From: Anthocerotibacter panamensis C109
GTDB lineage: Bacteria; Cyanobacteriota; Cyanobacteriia; Gloeobacterales; Anthocerotibacteraceae
Reading direction: 5' to 3'
Assembly (NCBI RefSeq): GCF_018389385.1
Contig: NZ_CP062698.1
Coordinates: 248,001-312,000, forward strand
Length of the DNA: 64,000 nt
This document shows, one piece after another, positions 19,178 through 28,871 of this stretch. Numbering within the stretch: the stretch's first letter is position 1; every line of letters starts with the position of its first letter. The translations under genes and the position numbers were made by a program. The notes under the pieces were generated by a model. It saw only the letters and a list, made by a program, of their open reading frames with translations. It was not told where the DNA came from and searched no databases.

Positions 19178-21745
19178 GTGGAAGCCAAGTATAACCACAA
19201 AGATATTGAAGAGCGCTGGCAACAGACTTGGGCGCAGGGCGACCCCTACCAAACCTCTACGGACGAGCGGCCCAAATTTTATGCCCTGTCCATGTTTCCC
19301 TATCCTTCGGGCAATTTGCACATGGGCCATGTGCGCAACTATACGATCACCGATGTCCTCGCTCGGGTCCGCCGGATGCAGGGCTACCGCGTCCTACATC
19401 CCATGGGTTGGGATGCCTTTGGTCTGCCTGCTGAGAATGCCGCCATCGACAAAGGTCTGCCCCCGGCGCAGTGGACCTACCAGAACATGGCACAGATGCG
19501 CGCTGAGTTGAAGCGTTTGGGACTCTCCTATGACTGGAGCCGGGAGGTGGCGACCTGTAGCCCGGACTACTACCGTTGGACGCAGTGGATCTTCTTGCAA
19601 TTGTGGGAGCAAGGGCTAGCCTATCGCAAAGAAGCAGCCGTCAATTGGGACCCCATCGACCAAACGGTTCTCGCCAACGAGCAGGTCAATAGTGAGGGGA
19701 AATCCTGGCGTTCTGGGGCCATCGTCGAGCGTAAACTGCTAGAGCAGTGGTTCTTGAAGATCACTGACTATGCCGAGGAATTGCTGGCGGACCTCGACAC
19801 GCTGACGGGTTGGCCGGAGCGGGTGCGTCTGATGCAGGCCAACTGGATTGGTAAGTCTGCGGGTGCTTATCTAGAATTTCCGGTAGTCGGGCTCAAGGAA
19901 AAAATCGGGGTCTTCACCACCCGCCCGGATACGGTTCATGGCGTAACCTATGTCGTCCTTGCCCCAGAACATCCGCTGGTGGAGCGGGTTACGACTCCTG
20001 AGCGCAAGGCTGCTGTAGCCCAATTTAAAGCGCAAGTAGCCGCCGAGAGCGAGAAGGACCGCACTGCTGAAGACCGACCCAAGCGCGGCATTCCGACGGG
20101 CGGTACGGCACTAAATTTCTTTACCAATGAAGAAGTGCCTATCTGGATTGCGGACTATGTGCTGTATGAGTACGGCACTGGTGCGGTGATGGGGGTTCCG
20201 GCGCACGACAGCCGCGACTTTCAGTTTGCCCGAGAACAGGGGCTGCCGATTATTCCGGTCATTGCGCCTGATCCTCCAACGGCTGAAGCCTGGGAAGCCA
20301 ATCCAGATTTACTTGTCGCAGCCTACACCGACTACGAAGGAGTGGTCTTCAACTCCGGTCCCTTTGATGGCTTGACCCCAACTGTAGCCAAGCAAAAGAT
20401 TACAGAATATGCCACGCAAAAGGGGTGTGGCGCATTGCGGGTGCAGTATCGGTTGCGCGACTGGCTCATCTCCCGTCAGCGCTATTGGGGTTGTCCGATT
20501 CCGGTGATTCACTGCCCTACTTGTGGGATTGTCCCGGTTCCGGCACAAGATTTGCCGGTGCGCTTGCCGGAGGATGTGACCTTGTCTGGGCGCGGGGGTT
20601 CGCCGTTGGCGCAGCTGACCGATTGGGTGCATGTGCCCTGCCCGCAGTGCGCGGCAGTAGCGCGGCGCGAGACGGACACGATGGATACCTTTATGGATTC
20701 CTCCTGGTATTTCTTGCGCTTTCCCGATGCCCGCAATGAGGAACAGATTTTTGATCCGGCTAAGACCAACGATTGGATGCCGGTGGACCAGTACATTGGC
20801 GGGGTGGAGCACGCCATTTTGCACCTGTTGTACTCCCGTTTTATTACCAAAGTGCTGCGCGACCGGGGCTTGCTCACTTTTGACGAGCCTTTTCAGCGCC
20901 TTTTGACCCAGGGTATGGTTCAGGGCTTGACCTACAAAAATCCAACGACCCAAAAATGGATTCCCTCAGCCCTAGTGAACCCGGACGACCCCAAAGACCC
21001 TGAGACCGGGGAACCGCTGACGGTGGGCTATGAAACCATGTCTAAGTCCAAGTACAACGGGGTCGCCCCGGAACACGTCATCGAGCAATATGGGGCAGAT
21101 ACGGCGCGCATGTTTGTCCTCTTTAAAGCTCCGCCGGAGAAGGACTTGGAGTGGCATGAGGCTGATGTAGAAGGGCAATTCCGCTTCCTCAAACGCATCT
21201 GGAGTTTGGTCTACGCCACGCAGGAACCTGCCACAAAAAGTGCGACTGAGCCGCAAGTGCGCACTTTGAAACGAGCTGTCAATCTCGCCATTAAAGAACT
21301 CACCGAAGACCTGAATGCCGATAATCTCCAGTGCAATACCGCCATCTCGGAACTGATGAAACTGAGCAATGCCCTGAGCGACTTCCCGGACACGGAGCAT
21401 GCGGATTTTCAGGAGGGCTTGTTGATCCTGATGAAAATGCTCGCGCCCTTCGCACCCCATATGGCAGAGGAATTGTGGGCGGTCCTGCAACCTGAAACAG
21501 GTTCGGTCCACGCCCAAGTCTGGCCCGTCTATGACCCCAGTGCTTTGACTCAGGATACGTTTACGCTAGTCATCCAGGTAAATGGTAAAGTCCGCGCTCA
21601 AATTGAAGCTCCACTGACAGCTCCCCAAGTGGATCTCGAAGCGCTAGCACTGACCTTGGAACCGATTCAGCGGCACACTGAGGGCAAGGTCATTCGCAAG
21701 ACGATTTTGGTCCCAGGGAAGTTGCTCAATCTCGTGGTGAGCTAG
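19178..21745 (+). CDS. leuS: Leucyl-tRNA synthetase
   Basis: Class I synthetase charging tRNA-Leu. HIGH-type motif H48-M-G-H51, editing CP1 domain (about 225-420, with [12 protein letters not shown]), zinc-like CPTCG region, KMSKS variant T-M621-S-K-S and C-terminal anticodon-binding domain. GTG at 19178 begins [14 protein letters not shown] like other LeuS and gives 855 residues; ATG at 19142 would add 12 residues and has no SD either. The open frame upstream overlaps VanZ antisense and is not coding. Confidence 0.95.
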   Translation: MEAKYNHKDIEERWQQTWAQGDPYQTSTDERPKFYALSMFPYPSGNLHMGHVRNYTITDVLARVRRMQGYRVLHPMGWDAFGLPAENAAIDKGLPPAQWTYQNMAQMRAELKRLGLSYDWSREVATCSPDYYRWTQWIFLQLWEQGLAYRKEAAVNWDPIDQTVLANEQVNSEGKSWRSGAIVERKLLEQWFLKITDYAEELLADLDTLTGWPERVRLMQANWIGKSAGAYLEFPVVGLKEKIGVFTTRPDTVHGVTYVVLAPEHPLVERVTTPERKAAVAQFKAQVAAESEKDRTAEDRPKRGIPTGGTALNFFTNEEVPIWIADYVLYEYGTGAVMGVPAHDSRDFQFAREQGLPIIPVIAPDPPTAEAWEANPDLLVAAYTDYEGVVFNSGPFDGLTPTVAKQKITEYATQKGCGALRVQYRLRDWLISRQRYWGCPIPVIHCPTCGIVPVPAQDLPVRLPEDVTLSGRGGSPLAQLTDWVHVPCPQCAAVARRETDTMDTFMDSSWYFLRFPDARNEEQIFDPAKTNDWMPVDQYIGGVEHAILHLLYSRFITKVLRDRGLLTFDEPFQRLLTQGMVQGLTYKNPTTQKWIPSALVNPDDPKDPETGEPLTVGYETMSKSKYNGVAPEHVIEQYGADTARMFVLFKAPPEKDLEWHEADVEGQFRFLKRIWSLVYATQEPATKSATEPQVRTLKRAVNLAIKELTEDLNADNLQCNTAISELMKLSNALSDFPDTEHADFQEGLLILMKMLAPFAPHMAEELWAVLQPETGSVHAQVWPVYDPSALTQDTFTLVIQVNGKVRAQIEAPLTAPQVDLEALALTLEPIQRHTEGKVIRKTILVPGKLLNLVVS

Positions 21746-21748
21746 GTT

Positions 21749-21937
21749 TTGGACACGACCGGAACTTTTTACTGCGCCTACTGCAATGAGCCCTCCGTCA
21801 CAACGGTGGACATCTCAGCGGGGCTCGAGCAGCGCTACGTCGAGGACTGTCAGGTCTGCTGTCAACCCAATCAGCTCTATGTGCGGTTTGACGAAGAAGA
21901 CTATTCGGTGGTCATCGATACGGACCCTGCCCAATAA
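21749..21937 (+). CDS. CPXCG-like cysteine-rich small protein
   Basis: 62 residues with two cysteine pairs, CAYC (residues 9-12) and CQVCC (34-38), the CPXCG-type zinc-knuckle arrangement, then LYVRFDEEDYSVVIDTDP. Starts with TTG only 3 nt after the leuS stop, so translational coupling to leuS is likely. Homologues are small, widespread and uncharacterised. Confidence 0.7.
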   Translation: MDTTGTFYCAYCNEPSVTTVDISAGLEQRYVEDCQVCCQPNQLYVRFDEEDYSVVIDTDPAQ

Positions 21938-22058
21938 CCCTGCAAGCAGCGGTGTAGCCATAAGCAAGAAGCACAAGATCCTGTAGAAAACCTAAGAATG
22001 TTCAGGGCAAACAGGGGATGGGCCTAGAATTTGGGTCAACATCTACCAGCCAGCCCCG

Positions 22059-22880
22059 GTGAAAAGTTTCGTTCTCATTAAACAAGTGCCGGACCAGAGT
22101 GCCAAAGCCGGAGTTAATGCCGATGGCACGATTGACCGGGCCAAGGCCAAACGGATGCTCAACCCCTTTGATCGTTATGCGCTCCAGGCAGCACTCCATA
22201 CCAAACGCACCTATGGTGGGACGGTCACCGCCATCACGATGGGGCCTCCGCCTGCGCTCGAAATTCTCTATGAGGCCATTGCCCACGGGGTAGACCGGGC
22301 GATTTTATTGAGCGACCGCCGTCTTGCCGCTTCTGACACCCTCGCGACAGCCTTCGCCCTCTTTAATACGGTTCGCTTCGCCGGGGCGTTTGACCTAATT
22401 TTTTGTGGCCTCCAGACGACCGATGGCGACACCGCCCAGGTCGGTCCACAGTTAGCAGAACGGCTGCGGGTCCCGCAAATCACCTATTGTGAATGGTTTG
22501 AGGTCCAAGACGGGCTAATCCGGGCGCGTCGCGTCGTCGAGGGCGGCACCCAGACGGTGACCTGTCCGCTTCCCGCTGTGGTGACGGTCGCCAACTCCTC
22601 TGAGCGGCTCGCCTACAAGACCTTGCGCGGGGCACAGCGGGTACAGCACCTCCAGCGCGATGAGCAGTTGCGCCGAGAAGTCATCTCCACAGTCACCCTA
22701 GACGATATCGGAGCGGACCCAGAGCGCTGCGGGCTCAAAGGCTCCCCGACGATTGTTGCCGCGACGGAGAAAGTGGGGGAGATCGGCGGGAACTGCGTGT
22801 TTTACCAGGGCAAACCCGTCGAGATGCTGGTGCAGGATCTGACGCGGAATATTGCGTTACGGGAGTGGACGAAGCGATGA
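22059..22880 (+). CDS. etfB: Electron transfer flavoprotein beta subunit
   Basis: 273 residues starting at GTG (KSFVLIKQVPDQSAK), with the AMP/nucleotide-binding fold, IDRAKAKRMLNPFDRYALQAAL, FCGLQTTDGDTAQVGPQLAERL and the family block VEGGTQTVTCPLPAVVTVANSS. With EtfA it accepts electrons from flavin dehydrogenases. First gene of etfB-etfA-ETF:QO. The ribosome site is weak. Confidence 0.93.
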   Translation: MKSFVLIKQVPDQSAKAGVNADGTIDRAKAKRMLNPFDRYALQAALHTKRTYGGTVTAITMGPPPALEILYEAIAHGVDRAILLSDRRLAASDTLATAFALFNTVRFAGAFDLIFCGLQTTDGDTAQVGPQLAERLRVPQITYCEWFEVQDGLIRARRVVEGGTQTVTCPLPAVVTVANSSERLAYKTLRGAQRVQHLQRDEQLRREVISTVTLDDIGADPERCGLKGSPTIVAATEKVGEIGGNCVFYQGKPVEMLVQDLTRNIALREWTKR

Positions 22881-23959
22881 CCAAACAAGTCTTGGTATTT
22901 GCCGAACAGGTGGCTGGAGAAATCCAACCCATCGCCCTGGAATTGCTGGGGGCGGGTAGGCTCCTCGCCGATAAACTCGGGGGCATCCTCAGTTGTGTGG
23001 TCTTGGGTCAGGGCATCGGACAGCTCGCCCCAGCCCTCATCGCAGGCGGAGCCGACGTAGTCCATATCGCCGACCACCCAGAACTTGCGACCTACCGCAC
23101 ACTCCCTTTTCGCCGGGTTCTGATCGACCTGCTCACTTCTTTTGAGGAAGCCCCGCACATTGTTTTGTTGGGCTCGACCACTACAGGCCGGGATCTCGCC
23201 CCGCGTATCGCCGCTTATTTCGACACGGGGCTGACCGCTGACTGCACTGAATTGGATATTGGCTCCTACGAGCACACCAATAAAATGGACCCGAGTAAGC
23301 TCGGTCTCTACGAAAACTGCCTCTATGCCATCCGCCCTAGTTTTGGCGAATCGCTCAAAGCTCGCATTCTTGGTCCCTGGAAAAACCCGCAAATGGCGAC
23401 GGTCCGCCCCGGCGTCATGGTGCCGTCGGTGGCAGATTTCACCCGCACAGGTCAGGTCCAAGCCGTCCCGGTCCACCTCCAACCCGCCGATCTCTGTCTG
23501 GTGGTGCAGGAGACCCTACGCGCAGTCGCCCACCATGTGGAACTGACCAAAGCCGAGGTCATCGTCTCTGGTGGTTTTGGCTTGGGCAGCCCCGAAGGCT
23601 TCACGCTGATCCGTGAGTTGGCGTCCTGTTTTGAGCATAGTGCAGTGGGCTCCTCGCGCAAGGCGGTGGATGCCGGATGGATTCCTCATGCCCATCAGGT
23701 CGGGCAAACCGGCAGGACTGTCCGGCCCCGGCTCTACCTTGCCTGTGGCATCTCTGGAGCGATTCAGCACCGAGTGGGGATGGACAAATCCGACCTCATC
23801 ATCGCTATCAACAAAGACAGCAATGCCCCCATTTTCAAGTTTGCCCACCACGGCATCGTTGGGGACCTCTATCAGGTCATCCCCGAAATGATCCGCCAAC
23901 TCCAAGCACCCCATCCTCAAGAGGCTGTCTATGCCGTCCGCGAAAACCAGCGTCGATAG
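22877..23959 (+). CDS. etfA: Electron transfer flavoprotein alpha subunit
   Basis: 360 residues; the ATG at 22877 overlaps the etfB stop as ATGA. N-terminal domain (1-190) plus the C-terminal FAD domain: SGGFGLGSPEGFTLIRELA, AVGSSRKAVDAGWIPHAHQVGQTGRTVRPRLYLACGISGAIQH and INKDSNAPIFKFAHHGIVGDL. The residues that hold FAD are conserved in pattern, so a functional ETF heterodimer is expected. Carries electrons to the downstream ETF:quinone oxidoreductase. Confidence 0.94.
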   Translation: MTKQVLVFAEQVAGEIQPIALELLGAGRLLADKLGGILSCVVLGQGIGQLAPALIAGGADVVHIADHPELATYRTLPFRRVLIDLLTSFEEAPHIVLLGSTTTGRDLAPRIAAYFDTGLTADCTELDIGSYEHTNKMDPSKLGLYENCLYAIRPSFGESLKARILGPWKNPQMATVRPGVMVPSVADFTRTGQVQAVPVHLQPADLCLVVQETLRAVAHHVELTKAEVIVSGGFGLGSPEGFTLIRELASCFEHSAVGSSRKAVDAGWIPHAHQVGQTGRTVRPRLYLACGISGAIQHRVGMDKSDLIIAINKDSNAPIFKFAHHGIVGDLYQVIPEMIRQLQAPHPQEAVYAVRENQRR

Positions 23960-25679
23960 CTCCAACCCAGACGCCATCCACTACGACCTGCTATTGGTCG
24001 GGGGCAGTTCCTCCAATCTGGTCTTGGCGCATCGTCTTTTGGACCTCGCCAAACTGAGCGGGCTCACCGTTTCCATCGCCATAGTCGAGAAGGGGCCGCA
24101 ATTCGGGGCACATATTGTCAGTGGCGCAATCTCTGACCCCCATGTCATCGCCAAACTCTTCCCCGACTATCGGGAGAACGGTTTTCCCATCGAAGGCTTT
24201 GTCGCCAAGAGCCATCTGAGTGTGCTGGGGGAAGCGCAGAAATGGGACCTGCCCGAGGCGATGATCCCGGAGGGCCTCCAAAAAGACGGTCATGCCATCT
24301 TGACCTTGAGCCACGTCATCCGCTGGCTCGCCGACCAACTCCAGGAAAAAGCTAAAGACCTCCCCAATGTCACCCTTGACCTCTTCCCCGGTTTTGCCGC
24401 TCAGGAAATTCTCTATGAAGGGGAGACGGTGGTGGGCGTCCGGGTCAGTGAGAGCGGTAGCCTCACCGAAGATGCCATCTTTGCCCGCTGCACCTGTTTT
24501 GGAGACAAAGGTTTTATTTCCAAAGATCTGATCGCAAAGTTTAACCTGCGCCCCAACCCGCAACTTTGGTCCGTTGGCGTCAAAGAGGTCTGGGAAATTG
24601 AAGGCGATTACCAGGGCCAAGTTTGGCATACTCTGGGCTATCCGGTCCTCGACGGGACGTTTGGCGGCGGCTTTGTCTATGGTCTGAGCGCGAAGCGGTT
24701 GGCGATTGGGCTTATCATCAGCCTCGACAGCCATAACCCCAACATCAATCCCCAACAGCGCCTCCAGGATTACAAAGCTCACCCCTGGATTCAGGGCTTG
24801 CTCAAGGGCGGGCGGCTGCTCAAGTACGGAGCTGCGGTCATTCCCGAGGGGGGCTACTACAGCCTGCCTACTCGCTTCATGGTCAACGGGGCGCTCCTCT
24901 TGGGCGATGCCTTGGGAGTCCTCGATGCCGCTAGTCTCTCCGGGGTAGACCGTGCGATGGAGACGGGCTATATCGCGGCGGGGCTGTTGCACGATGCCTT
25001 CTTGCAAAATGATTTCGGTCTTCTCGATGCCTATCAGCAGCAGGTACTAGATAGTTTTGTGGGTCGTGCGCTCTACACAAGCCGCTATTTCCGCAATGCC
25101 TTTTTGAGCAATGGTCGTCTGTTGGGGGAATACCTCCCCGCCGTGGCTGCCAGTGTCGATGAACGCCACCCTTGGTTCGGCAGTCTGCGCTATGGTCTTG
25201 CGAAACCAATCCAACGTGCCACCGAGACAGTTGTCGCCCTAACCCAAATCCTGGGTAAGACCCAGCGTACGGAACCAGCGGTTTATACCCCCTGCCACGA
25301 GCAGATCCAGCCCGACTTCAGTCCTCGCCCGGTTGTGGTCAACGCCCACGCCTTCACCCAAACGCTCTATCCCCGTAGCGATGCGGTCTTTTTTGCCGGG
25401 ACCAAATATCACGAGGGCAACCGCCACATCGAGGAATTTAGCGCCGAGACCTGTCAGCGCTGCATCGCCACCTATGAAAAACTCGGCAAAGCCACGCCCT
25501 GTGTCTCCGACTGCACCGCTGAGGTCCACCGGGTCGATGTCCTGCGCGACCTGCATGTTCATGCGATGTCGCTAGAGAATTGTATTCAATGCCGCACCTG
25601 CGAAATCGTCTGCCCCAAAATGAACCTGCGGGTAAATCCCACCTATGAGGGCTCAGGACCGGACTTTTACGGATTGTAA
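23931..25679 (+). CDS. ETF:quinone oxidoreductase, divergent FAD motif
   Basis: 582 residues overlapping etfA by 29 bp. The flavoprotein domain aligns with ETF-QO (VEKGPQFGAHIVSGAI, GDYQGQVWHTLGYPL-like, GGFVYGLSAKRLAIGLIISLD), and the end carries C551-x2-C554-x2-C557-x3-C561-P for a 4Fe-4S cluster. It should pass ETF electrons to membrane quinone. Odd points: the dinucleotide motif is G24-G-S26-S-S-N29 rather than GxGxxG; canonical ETF-QO has D where this has C561; extra cysteines C508, C511, C524 and C528 precede the cluster. The typical family length is slightly shorter (about 550). Confidence 0.88.
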   Translation: MPSAKTSVDSSNPDAIHYDLLLVGGSSSNLVLAHRLLDLAKLSGLTVSIAIVEKGPQFGAHIVSGAISDPHVIAKLFPDYRENGFPIEGFVAKSHLSVLGEAQKWDLPEAMIPEGLQKDGHAILTLSHVIRWLADQLQEKAKDLPNVTLDLFPGFAAQEILYEGETVVGVRVSESGSLTEDAIFARCTCFGDKGFISKDLIAKFNLRPNPQLWSVGVKEVWEIEGDYQGQVWHTLGYPVLDGTFGGGFVYGLSAKRLAIGLIISLDSHNPNINPQQRLQDYKAHPWIQGLLKGGRLLKYGAAVIPEGGYYSLPTRFMVNGALLLGDALGVLDAASLSGVDRAMETGYIAAGLLHDAFLQNDFGLLDAYQQQVLDSFVGRALYTSRYFRNAFLSNGRLLGEYLPAVAASVDERHPWFGSLRYGLAKPIQRATETVVALTQILGKTQRTEPAVYTPCHEQIQPDFSPRPVVVNAHAFTQTLYPRSDAVFFAGTKYHEGNRHIEEFSAETCQRCIATYEKLGKATPCVSDCTAEVHRVDVLRDLHVHAMSLENCIQCRTCEIVCPKMNLRVNPTYEGSGPDFYGL

Positions 25680-25798
25680 GCAGGGAAGATCCGGCGGCAG
25701 GCATGACGAATTGCTTGAGGACGGACAGGCTGCCTGTTTGCACTATACGGCTGAGCGTGAGCGGCGTACGATAGGTCCAAACGGTGAAACTGTAGAAC

Positions 25799-26524
25799 AT
25801 GACTGCGCCTAACCCCGCCTACCCTTTGATTATTGCCCTCGATTACCCGGATGCCGCTTTAGTTTGGCCCGTGATAGAACAGTTGACGCCGCCTATCTGT
25901 TTTTGGAAAGTGGGCTTGGAACTTTTTGTTGCGGCGGGACCGGACGTTGTTCAGCAACTGAAGGCGCACGAGCAACGGGTTTTTCTAGACCTCAAGCTCC
26001 ATGACATTCCCAACACTGTCGTCGGGGCTTGTCGGGCGGCAGCAGCTTTGGGGGTGGATCTCTTGACGCTCCATGCCAGCGGCGGGGTACGGATGCTCCA
26101 AAGTGCCGTCGAAGCTGTCCAGAGCAGTGAGACCAAACTGCTCGCGGTCACGCTCCTAACCAGTCTTGGCGAAGAAGAATTGCGGGCGGAACTCGGGGTA
26201 GAACGCTGTGCCCGCGACTATGTTTTGCACTTAGCACGTCTTGCCCAACAAGCTGGAGTGCACGGTGTCGTCTGCTCGCCTTGGGAAGCAGCCTCGGTGC
26301 GGGAGGTCTGTGGTCCCAACTTTCTCATCGTCACACCCGGTATTCGGCTGCCGGGAGCGGAGGCGGAAGATCAAAGACGGGTCTGTACACCCGGAGAAGC
26401 GCTGCGCCGAGGAGCGGACTATTTGGTTATTGGGCGGACGGTGACCCAGCATCCCGAGCCTCGACTGGCTCTGGCGCATGTTCTGGCGGATATCGCCTCA
26501 ACCACGCACGACCCGAGCGATTAG
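25799..26524 (+). CDS. pyrF: Orotidine 5'-phosphate decarboxylase
   Basis: 241-residue TIM-barrel enzyme converting OMP to UMP. Catalytic D64-L-K66-L-H-D69 (DLKLHDIPNTV), the phosphate loop LVIGRTVTQHPEP and the early ALDYPDAA are conserved. Own intergenic region (119 nt) after the ETF operon. Its stop overlaps the convergent M14 gene by 27 bp. Confidence 0.95.
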   Translation: MTAPNPAYPLIIALDYPDAALVWPVIEQLTPPICFWKVGLELFVAAGPDVVQQLKAHEQRVFLDLKLHDIPNTVVGACRAAAALGVDLLTLHASGGVRMLQSAVEAVQSSETKLLAVTLLTSLGEEELRAELGVERCARDYVLHLARLAQQAGVHGVVCSPWEAASVREVCGPNFLIVTPGIRLPGAEAEDQRRVCTPGEALRRGADYLVIGRTVTQHPEPRLALAHVLADIASTTHDPSD

Positions 26525-27508
26525 GGAACCTTCATAGACCAAGGGATGGACCCTCAGGGTGAAGAGAAAACCATCGACTGGGGCGTAGATAGCGATTTGG
26601 GTGAGGGCCGTGGGATTGATGATCTGTCCCAATTTCTGGCCTGACTCGATGGTCATCCCCGCCTTGACACCACTTTCCAGGACCAAAAGACCCGCTCGGG
26701 GGGCATTGAGGTAAAAGACATTGTTTTCATCCGCGACGCGTGAAGCAGGGAGTATCGGCAAGGTTGCCTGGACCTGAAGAACGCCGAGGCGTACCCATAG
26801 ATGCAGGATGCCTTGGACTACCCGTTCGCTCCAAGTCTGGTGTAGCCTGTGTCCAGCCCCCAATTCTACGACCAGGGTGTGCACCTGCCGTTCGTAGAGG
26901 GCTTTCGCTAGGGTTCCACCAATCCAATTATGGCTCGAGTGCGTCCAGACCAGATCCAGGCCCAACTCCTGCGCTAAGTTACATAAGTGGGGCTTGTCCA
27001 CCACCCGCACTTGTGGGATTTCGATGAGGAACTCATTGCTGCTGTGGATATCGATGCAGACTTCCGCCTGGAGCGCCTCGGCAAAGATGGCTGCCGCCAA
27101 ATGTTCTTCACTACTGCCCTGACTATTTCCGGGGAACGTCCGGTTGAGGTCGCTGGTATTAAAGCCCAAAAAGCGCTGACCAATGTTAGTCCCAAGGGGA
27201 TTGGCATTGGGCAAAAGATCCACACTCCCTCTGAGTGCCCAACCGGGGGGTAGGTTTTGGAGGAACTGCGCCAGACGGTAGCAAATATAGCCGCCATCGA
27301 GTTCATCGCCATGCAGCCCGGAAATCACGGTAACTCGGGGTCCTGTCGCCAGGGTCACAGGTTCAAACCGTTGCCGCCAGAGGGTGCAGGTGACCGCAAA
27401 GGGCAATTCCAGAGTGAATATGGCTTCATTTTGGGCATAGACTTTTGGGGCAACAACCATGGAGCGGTCAACAGGCCTAAGCCCGTGCACGAAAGTAATG
27501 GGGTCCAT
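26498..27508 (-). CDS. Zinc M14 succinylglutamate desuccinylase/aspartoacylase-like enzyme
   Basis: 336 residues of the AstE/aspartoacylase branch of M14: zinc ligands H66 and E69 in GLHGDELDG and H155 in CIDIHSSNEF; substrate block FNTSDLNRTFPG; C-terminal beta domain (about 230-336). These enzymes deacylate N-acyl amino acids. No ast or aspartate-metabolism genes are adjacent, so the acyl-amino-acid substrate is unknown. Cytoplasmic, no signal peptide. Confidence 0.83.
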   Translation of the reverse strand: MDPITFVHGLRPVDRSMVVAPKVYAQNEAIFTLELPFAVTCTLWRQRFEPVTLATGPRVTVISGLHGDELDGGYICYRLAQFLQNLPPGWALRGSVDLLPNANPLGTNIGQRFLGFNTSDLNRTFPGNSQGSSEEHLAAAIFAEALQAEVCIDIHSSNEFLIEIPQVRVVDKPHLCNLAQELGLDLVWTHSSHNWIGGTLAKALYERQVHTLVVELGAGHRLHQTWSERVVQGILHLWVRLGVLQVQATLPILPASRVADENNVFYLNAPRAGLLVLESGVKAGMTIESGQKLGQIINPTALTQIAIYAPVDGFLFTLRVHPLVYEGSLIARVVRG

Positions 27509-27645
27509 TATTGCATCGGGAATTTGATGGATTTAAAGAAGTACAGGAAATCCTCACATTGGCCTTATAGGCTTAATGCAGTATGGTTCGGTCCAGAACT
27601 GCGCGTATGTTCCCATGGGTAGAAATTCTGAGAGGATATTAGATA

Positions 27646-28221
27646 ATGCTTCTGGATGCCGCTTGGGGTCGGACCATGGCGTTTTTTGACCGCTCAGCCC
27701 TGGAGGTCGCCCCGGAATTGTTGGGGTGGTCGCTGCATCGTCGGTTCCCGGACGGTCAGGTGCGCTCGGTTCGGCTGGTGGAAGTGGAAGCCTACACGGC
27801 CCAAGACCCGGCTTGCCATGCCTATCGTGGTAAGACGCTCCGCAATGCAGTTGTCTTCGGACCGGGCGGGTTTGCCTATGTCTATCTCATCTATGGCATG
27901 TACTGCTGCCTGAATGTCGTCTGCGCCGAGCCCGGAGTGCCGGGAGCCGTGTTGTTACGGGCAGCTCAGCCAGGGCTCAGGGGACCGGGAATTCTGTGTC
28001 GGGAACTCGCCATCACCCGTGTGCTCAATACTATAGACCTGTGCAACCCCGATGGCCCGCTTTGGCTTACGCCTGGAGCCGTTGTTCCCGAAGCTATTAT
28101 CGCCACCAAACGCGTCGGTATAACGCAGGGCGTGGACCTGCTCTGGCGTTTCTGCCTCAAAGACCACCCCGATGTCTCCGTCAAACCGGGCCGAGAAAAG
28201 GTGCCGATACGCCGCCCTTGA
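27646..28221 (+). CDS. DNA-3-methyladenine glycosylase, AAG/MPG type
   Basis: 191 residues of the alkyladenine glycosylase fold, which removes 3-methyladenine, hypoxanthine and related bases. Visible: LVEVEAYTAQDPACHAYRGKT (catalytic Glu within VEVEAY), the YLIYGMYCCLNVV strand and GAVLLRAAQP. ATG at 27646 has GAGAGG somewhat far upstream; ATG 27676 (MAFFDRSALE) is an alternative start. Ends just before the tetR promoter. Confidence 0.9.
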   Translation: MLLDAAWGRTMAFFDRSALEVAPELLGWSLHRRFPDGQVRSVRLVEVEAYTAQDPACHAYRGKTLRNAVVFGPGGFAYVYLIYGMYCCLNVVCAEPGVPGAVLLRAAQPGLRGPGILCRELAITRVLNTIDLCNPDGPLWLTPGAVVPEAIIATKRVGITQGVDLLWRFCLKDHPDVSVKPGREKVPIRRP

Positions 28222-28227
28222 CAACCA

Positions 28228-28240
28228 ACCAACTAGTCGG
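28228..28240 (+). promoter_or_regulatory. Operator-like near-palindrome before tetR
   Basis: ACCAACTAGTCGG lies directly downstream of a perfect TTGACA (28218-28223) and 11 nt before the tetR ATG. CCAACTAGTCGG matches its reverse complement at 10 of 12 positions (centre ACTAGT). An identical 13-mer lies before the SDR gene. The position overlaps the -35/-10 spacer, as expected of a repressor site. Confidence 0.65.
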
Positions 28241-28251
28241 CAAGTTAAGTT

Positions 28252-28824
28252 ATGCCCAATACTCGAACACAGCTCATCAATCAAGCCATTGCTCTGATGC
28301 GGCTACGGGGCTACCACACGGTCAGCTACGCGGACTTATCGGCAGTAGTAGGCATCAAAAAGCCCGGTATTCACCATTACTTTCCCAACAAAGAGGATTT
28401 GGGGGAGGCGATTGTGGCGGTCTACAGTGAGGAATTCTTGCAGCGGTTGGACACCATCCTGACAGAAATCCCCGATCCCCGGTTTCAACTCGAAGCCTAT
28501 GCCGACCTCTATCGGGCGGGATTACGGGAAAATAGGGCTTGTCTGTGTGGGATGTTAGCTTCTGAGGTAGCTACACTCCCCGTGCGAGTCCGCCAAAAAG
28601 TGATGCTGTTCTTTGAGCACAACCTGACTTGGTTAGAGCGTGTACTTGCTGTGGGGCATAACCAGGGGGTGTTTCAGTATCAAGGCAAAACCCAGCAACA
28701 GGCAAAACTCATTCTTTCTTCGTTGCAAGGGGCCATGTTTGTCAGTCTTTCTTTGGGGAATATTCAAGTTTTTGATGAAGCCCTAGAAAGTCTGTGGGGG
28801 AATTTAGGGGTCCGGTCCTCGTAG
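28252..28824 (+). CDS. TetR-family transcriptional regulator
   Basis: 190 residues with an N-terminal HTH (about 8-52: [43 protein letters not shown]) and a C-terminal ligand domain with [19 protein letters not shown] typical of the AcuR/YcdC-like group. It is followed 47 nt later by an SDR gene and both are preceded by the same 13-bp near-palindrome, suggesting autoregulation and control of the SDR. The very short leader leaves no SD, so translation may be leaderless or nearly so. Confidence 0.9.
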   Translation: MPNTRTQLINQAIALMRLRGYHTVSYADLSAVVGIKKPGIHHYFPNKEDLGEAIVAVYSEEFLQRLDTILTEIPDPRFQLEAYADLYRAGLRENRACLCGMLASEVATLPVRVRQKVMLFFEHNLTWLERVLAVGHNQGVFQYQGKTQQQAKLILSSLQGAMFVSLSLGNIQVFDEALESLWGNLGVRSS

Positions 28825-28848
28825 GTTCTTTTTTTGGGTTACTGGCTT

Positions 28849-28861
28849 ACCAACTAGTCGG
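28849..28861 (+). promoter_or_regulatory. Second copy of the operator-like 13-mer before the SDR
   Basis: Identical ACCAACTAGTCGG, 10 nt before the SDR ATG and 621 nt from the first copy. Placed immediately upstream of the only gene paired with tetR; it would occlude transcription entry or act as a roadblock. Confidence 0.6.
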
Positions 28862-28871
28862 ATGGAAAATC

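Noticed and set aside
23991-25007. 338-residue minus-strand frame in ETF:QO
   Set aside because: Shadow of the sense gene, whose motifs and cluster are in the plus frame.
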